A stretch of 64,000 nt of DNA from Methylobacter marinus A45 (lineage in GTDB: Bacteria; Pseudomonadota; Gammaproteobacteria; Methylococcales; Methylomonadaceae): positions 2,592,732 to 2,656,731 of the forward strand of contig NZ_KB912877.1 in assembly GCF_000383855.1 (NCBI RefSeq), in the 5' to 3' direction. Under the pieces are notes generated by a model, which saw only the letters and a program-made list of their open reading frames with translations, searched no databases and was not told the DNA's origin. Both the position numbers and the translations under genes were made by a program. Shown piece by piece: positions 55,768 to 64,000 of the stretch (its first letter is position 1; each line of letters opens with the position of its first letter).

Positions 55768-58434
55768 TCACAAGTGCCGCTCGCGCATGACCGAATCGCC
55801 GGCGGGCATTCTTTTTCGTAACGGTGCCGAGGCGAGGCGTTTTTTCTGTACCGCTTCCGCCGCGCGTTTGCCGGCCAGAAAGGCATGGTCGGAATTGTAG
55901 TATTCCCATTCACTGTACCGCCCCGCCAGCAGAATATCGTGTTGCGCCAGCCATTCCCGGATAATGGCCACGGCTTCGGTCCGGGCATGATCGTAAACGA
56001 CATAGCCATAAGGAATGTCCACCTGGTTGGCGACGATGACCGGATCATCGTGCCGTATCATGCTCACGGCCATGCAATCCGCGATGCAGCGCCTGATCAG
56101 TTCGTCGCCATCGCAGGGCAGGGGTTTGTCGGGTGAATAGGTGATCTCGCAGGTGAGCCCGAAGCCGCCCGCGGGGTTGCAGTGAGGACTGGCGTTACCC
56201 TGAACGAAAATGCGGTGGAATACCGTCTCCTCGGGATAATAGATCCAGTGCTTCTCGGTCAGCGCTTCGCGGCCTATCCCCAAGTTGACGCAACGGACCG
56301 AGACATGGCGCAGGCGTTCCGCGGCGGCTTTGACGGGGCCGGGCGCTTCATCGCCGATGGCGCGGATCAGCAGGGGCAGCGGCAGGGTGCTGATCAGTTG
56401 GTCATAGATGACGGTGCGGCCATTGCCGAAAGTCACAGTCTTGCGCGCGGGCGATACCGCGACGGCTTCGGTATTCAACAGGATTTTGCCTTTAATATGC
56501 GGCAGAAAGCCTTCCATGAGCGCCTGGAAACCGCCGCGCAACGGATAGCCGAAGCGGGCATTGGGGCCCATCGGCTTGGCGACCGGCCGCAGCGCGCCTT
56601 CGATCATTTCTTCCAGGTTCGGCAGCGGTACCCGGCCGCCCAGCCAGGAGGTTTCCATTTCCTTGAGCGGCACGGCCCAGAGCTTGCGGTTGTAGGGAAT
56701 GGCAAAATGCTTGGCGATGCCGGCGCCCCAGGTTTGATAGATGAAATCCTCGAAATTTTGCGCGGCAGGCTGGGACGGCTTCAGGCCGGGCGCGAAGGCC
56801 AGCGGCGCTGTCGCTTCCTGGATGCCGTCCGCGCAACAGTCGTTGAGCAGAGTCGGCTTGCATAACGAAACCTGTCTGGAAGCCGTATCGGCCGCACCGG
56901 TATCGGATTTGCCGAACCGGGCCTCGACGGCGCCGACGATGCATTCCTTGATGACATCGACTGGCAGGCCGTAAAGCGCGCCCTGGAACGGATAGCGCGT
57001 ATAGACGTTTTTACTGTATATCCAGGCTTCCCGATCCTGCCAGTGCACGTTGTCGCCGAGCAGCATATCGTAAAGCGCCAGTACCGTGTCGTCGTTGGAA
57101 AACATGATGTGGCCGGCATGGTCGAAGGTAAAGCCGGCTTCATTGATGGAGCGGCAGCAGCCGCCGACATGGTCGTTTTTTTCCACCAGCAGCGTATTCT
57201 CAGGCAGGTAATGGGCGGCCGCAAGCCCTGTCGGCCCGGCACCGAGAATCACGCTGTCGAAATGATGGGGCAAGGGCGCGTTCCGGGAGGGGCGATAGCC
57301 TGTCAGCATCAGGCGCGCGGTCTCATTCAATCCCTGCAGGCAGGCCGCCTCGAGATGGCCGGCGACAACGTCGGTGGTTTGGTCCCAGGATGTCGAGGCC
57401 AGCACTTCATGATAACCCGTCAGTCGTTCCTGGCGGCGTTCCGGGCTTTCGTTGAGCGCCGCCTCGCAAGCGGCTATGAAGGCCTCGGCGTCCGCTGCGA
57501 TATGGACCAGGTGACCGTATGGTTCCTCCACGTCCTTGATTGGCGTGCTGATGATGGGAAGATCCGCCGCCATGTATTCCAGGGTTTTGGTCGGACTGAT
57601 ATAACGGGTTGCGTCGTTCAGCGCGAAAGGCAGCAGGCAGGCATCCCAGCCGGCCAGGAAATGCGGCAGTTGCTCATAGGGCTGTTGGCCGAAATAATGG
57701 ATATTGGGGCGTTGCGGCAACCAGCTCTCGGGGATTTTGACCAACGGGCCGACCATGACGATTTGCCATTCGGGGTGGCTGTCGGCGAGTGCGCCGAGCA
57801 GGCCGAGATCGAGGCGTTCATCAATGACGCCGAAAAAACCCAGGCGCGGGCTGCCAAGGTCCTGCTGATCCGGATGGGCAATGGCGCGATCGAGCGCGCG
57901 GGAAAAATGGCTGGCATCAACGCTGCTCGGCAGACAGTAGACGGCAGGGTGCTTGTCGCGCCGCGCATGGTAGAGGCTGATGCCGCCCGTGAACACGACA
58001 TTGGCCGCTTTCAGCAATGCGTGCTCGCGCTGTACCAGTTGGCGCGGTGCTTGCAGAAAGCCGGTCAATTCATCCATACAGTCATAAGCGATGGCTTTAG
58101 GCCGCAACTGGTTGATCAAAGGCAGCGCCATGGGCGTATACAGCCAGGCGATATAGTCCTCGATGTTTAGTTCATCAATCAGATCCGGCAGCAGGCTGTT
58201 TATCGTAGCGAGCTGGTCATCATGAAAACCGGGCGATGATATCGGCGTGTGCGGCTGGACGACCCGCACGTTCGGCGCCGCCTCGTAGTGCACGCAGTGT
58301 GCCTTGCCGTCATGGAAAACAGGTTCTTCCAGAAAGACAATCCGATAGCGTTGGGCAAGCCGGGTCATGAGCTGCTGCGGGCGCTGAAACACAAAATTCC
58401 AGCGCAGATGAGAAAAAACGATAATCGTTGACAT
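55768..58434 (-). CDS. Fusion of a GT-B glycosyltransferase and a UDP-galactopyranose-mutase-like flavoprotein
   Basis: An 888-residue two-part protein. Residues 1-375 are a glycosyltransferase-like domain (FSHLRWNFVFQRPQQLMTRL, YDCMDELTGF, GFFGVIDERLDL, PTKTLEYMAADLPIIST). Residues 393-888 are an FAD-dependent amine-oxidase/UGM-like domain: VILGAGPTGLAAAHYL at 395-410, VEKNDHVGGCCRS, GFTFDHAGHIMFS, and a later YPLRGGFQALMEG segment. GGAG lies 5 bases before ATG 58434. The 100-codon extension upstream reads through the neighbouring gene and is rejected. The gene follows the glycosidase gene by 8 bases. A role in making and transferring a furanose or modified sugar is inferred. Confidence 0.85.
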   Translation of the reverse strand: MSTIIVFSHLRWNFVFQRPQQLMTRLAQRYRIVFLEEPVFHDGKAHCVHYEAAPNVRVVQPHTPISSPGFHDDQLATINSLLPDLIDELNIEDYIAWLYTPMALPLINQLRPKAIAYDCMDELTGFLQAPRQLVQREHALLKAANVVFTGGISLYHARRDKHPAVYCLPSSVDASHFSRALDRAIAHPDQQDLGSPRLGFFGVIDERLDLGLLGALADSHPEWQIVMVGPLVKIPESWLPQRPNIHYFGQQPYEQLPHFLAGWDACLLPFALNDATRYISPTKTLEYMAADLPIISTPIKDVEEPYGHLVHIAADAEAFIAACEAALNESPERRQERLTGYHEVLASTSWDQTTDVVAGHLEAACLQGLNETARLMLTGYRPSRNAPLPHHFDSVILGAGPTGLAAAHYLPENTLLVEKNDHVGGCCRSINEAGFTFDHAGHIMFSNDDTVLALYDMLLGDNVHWQDREAWIYSKNVYTRYPFQGALYGLPVDVIKECIVGAVEARFGKSDTGAADTASRQVSLCKPTLLNDCCADGIQEATAPLAFAPGLKPSQPAAQNFEDFIYQTWGAGIAKHFAIPYNRKLWAVPLKEMETSWLGGRVPLPNLEEMIEGALRPVAKPMGPNARFGYPLRGGFQALMEGFLPHIKGKILLNTEAVAVSPARKTVTFGNGRTVIYDQLISTLPLPLLIRAIGDEAPGPVKAAAERLRHVSVRCVNLGIGREALTEKHWIYYPEETVFHRIFVQGNASPHCNPAGGFGLTCEITYSPDKPLPCDGDELIRRCIADCMAVSMIRHDDPVIVANQVDIPYGYVVYDHARTEAVAIIREWLAQHDILLAGRYSEWEYYNSDHAFLAGKRAAEAVQKKRLASAPLRKRMPAGDSVMRERHL

Positions 58435-58442
58435 GGTGTCTC

Positions 58443-59657
58443 CTAATGTTTTTGATAGAAGATAGGCTGATCTTGATGGGGCTGGAAGGTTTGGTAATAA
58501 GGGGTTTTCGCCAGTCTCCACTGGGCTTCGACCAGGCTTTTGGCATAGCGCTTGTCCATGACGCGCACGAGGTTGCCCTGGGGATCGGGGTGTATATCCC
58601 ATAAGCCGCTTCGATGCCAGTGATCGAGATTCTCCCAGCCGTGCCTGTCCAGTATCGGATAAAGGCAGATGCCTTGCAGGACCACGCCCTCCTGAGCGGC
58701 CTGTATGACTTCCTCGGTAATGTCGGCTATCCACTCGCCGCGGCCGGAACCGACATGGCTGGTTTCGGCGATGACCAGCGGCCGGCCGTGACCGTAACGC
58801 TGGTTGATTTCCGCGAGCATGTCCTTGAACGGCTTGCGGCGCGGGTCCTTAAGATGCCAGAACAGGGTGTTGAAGGTTTCCCACTCCCACTGATTGCTGT
58901 GGTAGTAGTTGACGCCGATGATGTCGAGATACTTGGACGCGCCGCCCAGCTCCGGTTCTATCGCACCGGCCAGCATGTCCCAGGCCTGGTATTGCGACAG
59001 GCGCACATGCTCAGCCACTTCCGCCAGTTCCGGGTGTCCCTCGGGCGCGATCACATGAATGAGCGGGTCCACATGCAGAAAACGGGCGCGTGGGTCGACT
59101 TTCCAGATTGCCTCCATGCCCGCGATCGCGGCGCGCACGAGCTGGCGTTTGAATTCCACGCTGCGCTCGCGCAGGTGCGGGCCGTATGGGTGGATCAAGG
59201 TCGTCTCGCAGGTGGCATAAGCCAGGAACGAGATTTCGTTGATCGGCGTGTAGACAGGTTCGCTCTTGCTGAAAGGGGCCAGGAACTCCGCCGCCGCCGC
59301 TGCATAGCGGGCGTAACGCTCGATAAATCCGGCCGAGAAAATATCGATATCGCGCGGCCAGCCATAATGGCAAAGCGTCCACAGGATCTGCAGGTCGAAT
59401 TCCTGCGCGGCCTCGATCAAGGGCTCCAGAAAGCTGAAATCGTAGTGATTGGGGGTCGGCTCCGCCATGCGCCAGCCGATGCTCTCGCGAATGGTGCGGA
59501 TACCGAAAGGCTGCAAATGCAGATAGTCCTCGCGCACGCGCATCCTGTGCTGGTTGCTATCGTTCATATCCAGCGGATGTCCGGTGCTGTTGACGTGATC
59601 CGCGCCCTCGTAACCCCCCTGCCAAAAACTGTAAAACAGGTTTTCGTTCGCATTCAT
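58443..59657 (-). CDS. Clan GH-A glycosidase (GH1-like)
   Basis: A 404-residue TIM-barrel glycosidase. The acid/base Glu lies in YTPINEISF (beta-strand 4) and the nucleophile in VIAETSHVG (strand 7). The N-terminal GIRTIRESIGWRMAEP, LCHYGWP and GVNYYHSNQW support relation to GH1 beta-glucosidases, though the motifs differ from the classical TFNEP and TENG. No signal peptide. It is co-transcribed with the fusion gene directly downstream. Confidence 0.8.
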   Translation of the reverse strand: MNANENLFYSFWQGGYEGADHVNSTGHPLDMNDSNQHRMRVREDYLHLQPFGIRTIRESIGWRMAEPTPNHYDFSFLEPLIEAAQEFDLQILWTLCHYGWPRDIDIFSAGFIERYARYAAAAAEFLAPFSKSEPVYTPINEISFLAYATCETTLIHPYGPHLRERSVEFKRQLVRAAIAGMEAIWKVDPRARFLHVDPLIHVIAPEGHPELAEVAEHVRLSQYQAWDMLAGAIEPELGGASKYLDIIGVNYYHSNQWEWETFNTLFWHLKDPRRKPFKDMLAEINQRYGHGRPLVIAETSHVGSGRGEWIADITEEVIQAAQEGVVLQGICLYPILDRHGWENLDHWHRSGLWDIHPDPQGNLVRVMDKRYAKSLVEAQWRLAKTPYYQTFQPHQDQPIFYQKH

Positions 59658-60083
59658 GAGGCGACGGCCTCATCCTGGCCGTTTTGCGGCCTGGGTACGA
59701 TGGATCCGGGTCGGGAAGGCGTAACATGAAGTGCTGGCGGATTTATCGATGTGGAATGCATTTTGATTGTTGCCCGGTGAGGAAAAGAGGCGCTGCATTC
59801 CTGGCTATTCTTAATGATATTCATGGTTATCGTCCCTCTTTAAAGATGCAAACTGAGTGTATTTCTGAGCGTAATTTCATGTCATGATGCTGCCGCATAA
59901 GATGAAATTTAGGATCTCTGTCCGCCAACGTCTGTGCGCTGCCGAACACATAGGCTTTGAGCATGAGTTCGGTATTGTTGCCATGAACGCCTATACTTGC
60001 TCATGCTCATCCTTGGATTGAGCGCTATGATTAAACAATGCCGGTAATTGATTGCCGGAGCAGATCTATAAACGGAGTAGTTG
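59658..60083. other. Intergenic region with a long-range stem
   Basis: No gene in about 426 bases between divergent genes. GAGCATGAG (59959-59967) and CTCATGCTC (60000-60008) form a 9-bp stem with a 32-base loop. A frame at 59684-59887 has no supporting features. Confidence 0.5.
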
Positions 60084-61139
60084 ATGACTGATTCACAAAA
60101 ATGGCTGATGTTTACCTTCATCGTGTTTGCCGCCTGGCTGGTTTATTTACTGGCGCCTGTGTTAATGCCGTTTGCTTTTGCGGCGATGCTGGCTTACCTG
60201 GGCGATCCGCTGGCCGATAAGCTCGAAACCTACCGTTTATCGAGAATTACCGCGGTCATCGTCGTGTTTTCGGTCATGAGTCTGGTTTTGTTTCTGGTTT
60301 TGCTGCTGTTGGTTCCGCAGCTGGAATATCAGGTCGGGCGTCTGGTCAACAATCTGCCGGCTTATGCCGCCTGGCTGAATCAGGACGTCATTCCCTGGGC
60401 GCAGCGGCAGCTAGGCCTGGACATCAAGCCGGTAGCCATCGACGAGCTGATCGATGTGTTCAAAAACCACTGGCAGAAAGCCGGGGGCATCGCCGCGAAT
60501 GTCATGCGATCGTTGTCGCGGTCAGGCGCCGTGATCGCGGAATGGCTCATGAATTTACTGCTGGTCCCGGTGGTGACGTTTTACCTGTTGCGCGACTGGG
60601 ACAAGCTGGTCGCCGGTATTTACGATCTGCTGCCGCGCCGCATCGCGCCGACGGCGGCCAAACTGGCCGACGAAGTCAACTCGGTTCTGGCGGCGTTTGT
60701 GCGCGGCCAGTTTTATGTCATGCTGGGGTTGGGGGTTGTTTACAGCATTGGCCTGTCCATCATAGGGCTGGATCTGGCTTTATTGATCGGCATGATGGCG
60801 GGCTTGATCAGCTTCGTGCCGTATCTGGGCGCCATCGTCGGCATCGTCATGGCCTGTGCGGCGGCCCTGGTGCAATTTCACGATGCGCTGTATCTGATTC
60901 CCGTCGCTGTTGTGTTTATGGTCGGCCAGTCCCTGGAAAGCATGTTGCTGACGCCGCTGCTGGTCGGCGATAAGATCGGCCTGCACCCGGTGGCCGTTAT
61001 CTTCGCGGTTTTGGCCGGTGGGCAGTTGTTCGGTTTTCTGGGCATCCTGCTGGCCTTGCCGGTGGCGTCGGTGGTCATGGTGCTGTTGCGGCATATGCAT
61101 GAAAGTTATCGGGATAGCGCTTTTTACAGCCAACGGTAA
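60084..61139 (+). CDS. AI-2E family transporter (PerM-type permease)
   Basis: A 351-residue membrane protein of the AI-2E/PerM family. About eight hydrophobic segments lie in the usual arrangement: an N-terminal pair, a soluble loop (residues about 95-160), and a C-terminal block with GLISFVPYLGAIVGI and the closing GGQLFGFLGILLALPVASVV motif. ATG 60084 has GGAG 6 bases upstream. Members commonly lie near purM in gammaproteobacteria, as here. The substrate is unknown, and the AI-2 name should not be taken literally. Confidence 0.92.
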   Translation: MTDSQKWLMFTFIVFAAWLVYLLAPVLMPFAFAAMLAYLGDPLADKLETYRLSRITAVIVVFSVMSLVLFLVLLLLVPQLEYQVGRLVNNLPAYAAWLNQDVIPWAQRQLGLDIKPVAIDELIDVFKNHWQKAGGIAANVMRSLSRSGAVIAEWLMNLLLVPVVTFYLLRDWDKLVAGIYDLLPRRIAPTAAKLADEVNSVLAAFVRGQFYVMLGLGVVYSIGLSIIGLDLALLIGMMAGLISFVPYLGAIVGIVMACAAALVQFHDALYLIPVAVVFMVGQSLESMLLTPLLVGDKIGLHPVAVIFAVLAGGQLFGFLGILLALPVASVVMVLLRHMHESYRDSAFYSQR

Positions 61140-61143
61140 GGCG

Positions 61144-61944
61144 ATGAAAATAGTTAAATACGCCGGTATTGTTTTGTTCGCAGGGTGTTTTTTCGGGCAG
61201 GCCGGTGTTGCCGGCGATGTAAAACGTGAGGCGGATTTCGCCGATGACATAACCCGGATGCTGACGATGGGCGAGGCCATTCGCCTGGAAGCGCGGGGCC
61301 GGCAATTTTTGAGCCTTTATGCGGACACGGAAAGGGCGGATGACAAGGGCGCGGCCCTTATTCTGCACGATATCGGCGGCCATCCGGACCAAAAGCCGCT
61401 GATTAACGCCTTGAGAACCGTCTTGCCCGCGCATCACTGGGCTACGTTGGCGCTGCAGATGCCGCTCAGGGAACGCGGCGCAGCAATGAGCGAATATGAC
61501 GGCCTGTTTCCGGAAGCACGGGCCCGGATTCAGGCCGGTATCGATTACCTGAAAGAGCGCGGCGCCGAAAGCATCGTCGTGGTCGGTTACGGTTTGGGTG
61601 GTTTGATGGCCGCCTATGCGCTTAGCGAGGGGGCGGCCGACATCGAGGCGCTGGTCACGATCAGTCTGCCGGTGCCCGAGACCGGCATGAAAACCGCGCA
61701 AACGCTGGAATTCATCCGCAAGATCAAGAAGCCGATGCTGGATATCTACGGAGCGCTGGATGTGCCGGAGGTAACAAAGAGCGCCAGGGAGCGCCGCCTG
61801 GCCGCGAAGGCCAATAGCAGTTATCGGCAGGTCAGGATTGAGGACGAAGGCCATCGGTATCCGCACGATGAAGGGTTGGTCGTCAAACGGGTCTACAGCT
61901 GGCTGAGCGGCGTTTCCGGCCGAACACCCGCGGGACGCAAGTGA
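61144..61944 (+). CDS. DUF3530-like alpha/beta-hydrolase-fold protein
   Basis: A 266-residue exported protein. The signal peptide (IVKYAGIVLFAGCFFGQAGVAG) is followed by an alpha/beta hydrolase fold (ALILHDIGGHPDQK, HWATLALQMPLRE, IVVVGYGLGGLMAAY). The nucleophile elbow reads GYGLGG, so the usual Ser is Gly, and classical hydrolase activity is doubtful. ATG 61144 follows the permease stop by 4 bases. The longer frame inside the permease gene is rejected. Confidence 0.78.
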   Translation: MKIVKYAGIVLFAGCFFGQAGVAGDVKREADFADDITRMLTMGEAIRLEARGRQFLSLYADTERADDKGAALILHDIGGHPDQKPLINALRTVLPAHHWATLALQMPLRERGAAMSEYDGLFPEARARIQAGIDYLKERGAESIVVVGYGLGGLMAAYALSEGAADIEALVTISLPVPETGMKTAQTLEFIRKIKKPMLDIYGALDVPEVTKSARERRLAAKANSSYRQVRIEDEGHRYPHDEGLVVKRVYSWLSGVSGRTPAGRK

Positions 61945-62016
61945 ATCCGGCTTTTCAGGAACCGCGATAATCGGGTTTTTGGACAGGGCGGCCGGCTGCC
62001 GCCCTCCGCAATCTTA

Positions 62017-62288
62017 GGAACGTGAATTTTATAACTCCCGCAATTGACTCGTCTTTCTGTCCCTCTTCGGCGTTGCCTACAGGGATGTAGGCAAGGGGCG
62101 TGAGCAGGAGCGGAAGCTTTGCGCAAACAGTTACATAGCTTGCTATGCGCCTGTTTGCGCGCCTCGGCAACTGCTCCATGCGTCGCCTAAAGCGCCTACT
62201 GTTGGTGCTCTACCTCCTGCATCCATGCAGTCGTTGAACAGGAACAGAAATCCTGCCTCAATCGCGGGTCTTATTTCATTCCCGTTCC
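62017..62288. repeat. Palindromic non-autonomous repeat, 272-base copy
   Basis: It has the same ends and core stem as the 156-base copy at 48845, plus about 115 extra internal bases that include another stem (GCCTACA with TGTAGGC near 62077-62094). Its right end touches the stop codon of purM (TTA at 62289-62291), and TTA also flanks the left end, which would fit a 3-base target duplication. Confidence 0.85.
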
Positions 62289-63332
62289 TTAGCGATAGAC
62301 CACTGCAGGTTTGCCCTCGGCCGGCACCAGTTCGCCGACGGCGAACACGGTTTCGCCCAGGCTCGCCAGCGTTTCCAGCGTGGCTTGTTCATCCTCGGCG
62401 GCGACGCAGACGATCATGCCGATGCCGCAGTTGAAAGTGGTCAGCATATCGGCTTGCGAGACATTGCCCTGGCGCTGCAGCCATTGGAAGATGTCCGGAA
62501 ACTGCCAGGCGGACAGGTCGATCCGCGCATTTATTCCTTCCGGCAGTACGCGCGGCAGGTTTTCGGTCAGGCCGCCGCCGGTAATGTGCGCGAGCGCATG
62601 GACATCAATCTTGTCCAGCAGCGCCAGCAGCGATTTGACATAGATGCGCGTCGGTTCCAGCAAGGCGGCGCCTAGCGGAATGCCATGGAAATCATCGGTC
62701 AGCGAGGCCTGGCTGTGTTCGATGATTTTGCGGATCAGCGAATAGCCGTTGGAGTGCGGGCCGGACGAGGCGATGCCGATCAGTTTGTCGCCGGCTTTGA
62801 CCTTGCTGCCGTCCAGCACCTTGCTTTTCTCGACGATGCCGACGCAAAAGCCGGCCAGGTCGTATTCGCCGTCGGCATACATGCCGGGCATTTCAGCCGT
62901 TTCGCCGCCGACCAGCGCCGCGCCGGCCAGCTCGCAGCCCTTGCCGATGCCTTCAATGACCGCGGCGGCGCTGTCCACATCGAGTTTGCCGGTCGCGAAA
63001 TAATCGAGGAAGAACAGCGGCTCCGCGCCCTGGACGATAATGTCGTTGACGCACATGGCCACCAGGTCGATGCCGACCGTGTTATGGATGCCGGACTCGA
63101 TGGCCAGCTTCAGCTTGGTGCCGACGCCGTCGGTGCCGGAAACCAGGATCGGGTTTTTATAACGGTCCAGCGGCAGTTCGAACATCGAGCCGAATCCGCC
63201 CAGACCCGCCATTACGCCCGCCGTGCGGGTTCTGGCGGCAATAGGCTTGATGCGTTCAACTAATGCATTGCCGGCCTCAATATCGACGCCGGCGCTTTTA
63301 TAATTCAAGCTGTCTTGATTTTGTTCGCTCAA
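62289..63332 (-). CDS. purM: Phosphoribosylformylglycinamidine cyclo-ligase
   Basis: AIR synthetase of purine synthesis, 347 residues, full length. Seen are [12 protein letters not shown] at the start, [48 protein letters not shown], and the C-terminal [16 protein letters not shown]. Its 3' end abuts a palindromic repeat that probably provides or affects the transcript end. Confidence 0.97.
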   Translation of the reverse strand: MSEQNQDSLNYKSAGVDIEAGNALVERIKPIAARTRTAGVMAGLGGFGSMFELPLDRYKNPILVSGTDGVGTKLKLAIESGIHNTVGIDLVAMCVNDIIVQGAEPLFFLDYFATGKLDVDSAAAVIEGIGKGCELAGAALVGGETAEMPGMYADGEYDLAGFCVGIVEKSKVLDGSKVKAGDKLIGIASSGPHSNGYSLIRKIIEHSQASLTDDFHGIPLGAALLEPTRIYVKSLLALLDKIDVHALAHITGGGLTENLPRVLPEGINARIDLSAWQFPDIFQWLQRQGNVSQADMLTTFNCGIGMIVCVAAEDEQATLETLASLGETVFAVGELVPAEGKPAVVYR

Positions 63333-63615
63333 TGTGATGTTCTCTTGCTAATAATGTGTTGGTTGGATGGCCGCTATTGTACTAAACATCATCGCGTTTG
63401 TGCGAAGGATAAAAGCGGCATCCTGCATTATTTCAAATCGTCGATCAGCGATAAATACGCATGAGGGCGATAGCACAACTGCCGGTAAACTGGCATAACA
63501 TAGTCGCCGGAACCGACCGGCAAAATACGCAATCCAGTTGAATTTCAATAAAAAAATAATTAAAGTGAAGGCGGGTGATTACTATACAAACAATGCCCCC
63601 TGTTGAGGAAGATAT

Positions 63616-64000
63616 ATGAAGATAAAAAAACCATTAAACGCCGCGTTGTTCATGGCCGCGGTTCTTTTTAACGGCGCGGCGCTCGCTTACAGCAGCGAGG
63701 GCGAAACAGAAGTGATCTGTAAAAAACCCAAGTTCATGAATTTTAATCTCCCTATCTATAAAGCGCCTGAGCGGGTTGAAGTCGCGCCTGAGTCGGAATT
63801 GTCGTTTATGATATCGCCGTGGTCAGACCCTAATACGCTTAAACTGACGGCCAAGAACCAGGAAATTCCGTTTACCGTCGAAAGCAACTCCAGCTTTCAT
63901 CGCATCAGGGCCAAACTGCCCGCGGCGTTTAACGGCAATTACGTCAGAATCAATGCGCACGTAAAGGCGGTGCTGGGCTGCGACGACCAGACCGGCTGGC
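63616..64000 (+). CDS. Partial exported protein, runs off the window
   Basis: The frame opens at ATG 63616 with AGGAA about 6 bases upstream and stays open to the window end (128 codons). A signal peptide (LNAALFMAAVLFNGAALA) is followed by a mature part of mixed beta structure (CKKPKFMNFNLPIYKAPE, LSFMISPWSDPNTLKL, FNGNYVRINAHVKA). It looks like a periplasmic beta-sandwich protein. I do not recognise a family. The end is missing. Confidence 0.75.
   Translation, partial: MKIKKPLNAALFMAAVLFNGAALAYSSEGETEVICKKPKFMNFNLPIYKAPERVEVAPESELSFMISPWSDPNTLKLTAKNQEIPFTVESNSSFHRIRAKLPAAFNGNYVRINAHVKAVLGCDDQTGW

Noticed and set aside
56182-58170. Plus-strand frames of 227 and 375 codons opposite the fusion gene
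   Set aside because: Antisense shadows in GC-rich coding DNA.
55768-58734. 988-residue version of the fusion protein
   Set aside because: The extra 100 residues overlap the end of the glycosidase gene. ATG 58434 with GGAG 5 bases upstream is the natural start.
59684-59887. 67-codon plus-strand frame
   Set aside because: No binding site or homologous features, in the spacer of divergent genes.

Overview
The window looks like chromosomal DNA of a gammaproteobacterium. I infer a member of Methylococcales (Methylobacter/Methylomonas-like) from the leuA-pssA order, a TonB receptor with copper-binding features, purM beside an AI-2E-type permease, a di-haem peroxidase and the intergenic repeat style. 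No methane-oxidation gene is present, so this is an inference. There are no rRNA, tRNA, CRISPR or prophage genes.

Layout. 0.2-9.9 kb holds housekeeping genes: a copper-type TonB receptor, rimI, a type-4 uracil-DNA glycosylase, leuA with a candidate Leu-rich attenuator, pssA, msrA, hslO and a lipoprotein. 10-14 kb holds a DedA protein, a two-gene operon joining a globin-coupled sensor domain to a Roadblock/LC7 protein, and a di-haem cytochrome c peroxidase. 14.4-19.1 kb is a five-gene minus-strand module (zinc-ribbon membrane protein, SPFH-GYF protein, TelA, XpaC, and a 49-residue membrane peptide) resembling membrane-stress modules but without PspA. tex and a TIGR04073 protein follow.

22.3-47.8 kb is a large exopolysaccharide locus. 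On the minus strand are a PPP phosphatase, an unknown exported protein, a Wzc-type tyrosine kinase and a Wza-type export protein. On the plus strand are a small secreted protein, an outer-membrane beta-barrel, a TviB-type dehydrogenase, an epimerase, a Wzx flippase, an acetyltransferase, a Wzy polymerase, two GT4 enzymes, the FnlA/FnlC/FnlB set for UDP-L-FucNAc, a WbuB-type transferase, a WecA-like initiating transferase fused to a Rossmann domain, and an O-antigen ligase-like protein. Two truncated IS630-type transposases in opposite orientation, each preceded by the same 39-bp sequence with a CRP-like palindrome, bracket the middle of the locus. The Wzx-acetyltransferase-Wzy stretch is clearly AT-rich and probably acquired.

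47.8-64 kb holds a sterol-desaturase-family oxidase, a Leloir operon (GH2 glycosidase, galT, galK, galM), a corrinoid adenosyltransferase, an unusual glycosyltransferase/UDP-galactopyranose-mutase-like fusion coupled to a clan GH-A glycosidase, a PerM-type permease, a DUF3530 protein, purM and a partial exported protein. A family of non-autonomous palindromic repeats (copies of 272, 156 and 28 bp) lies in this part. Other hairpin repeat families lie at 3, 7.4, 11.3 and 55.7 kb.
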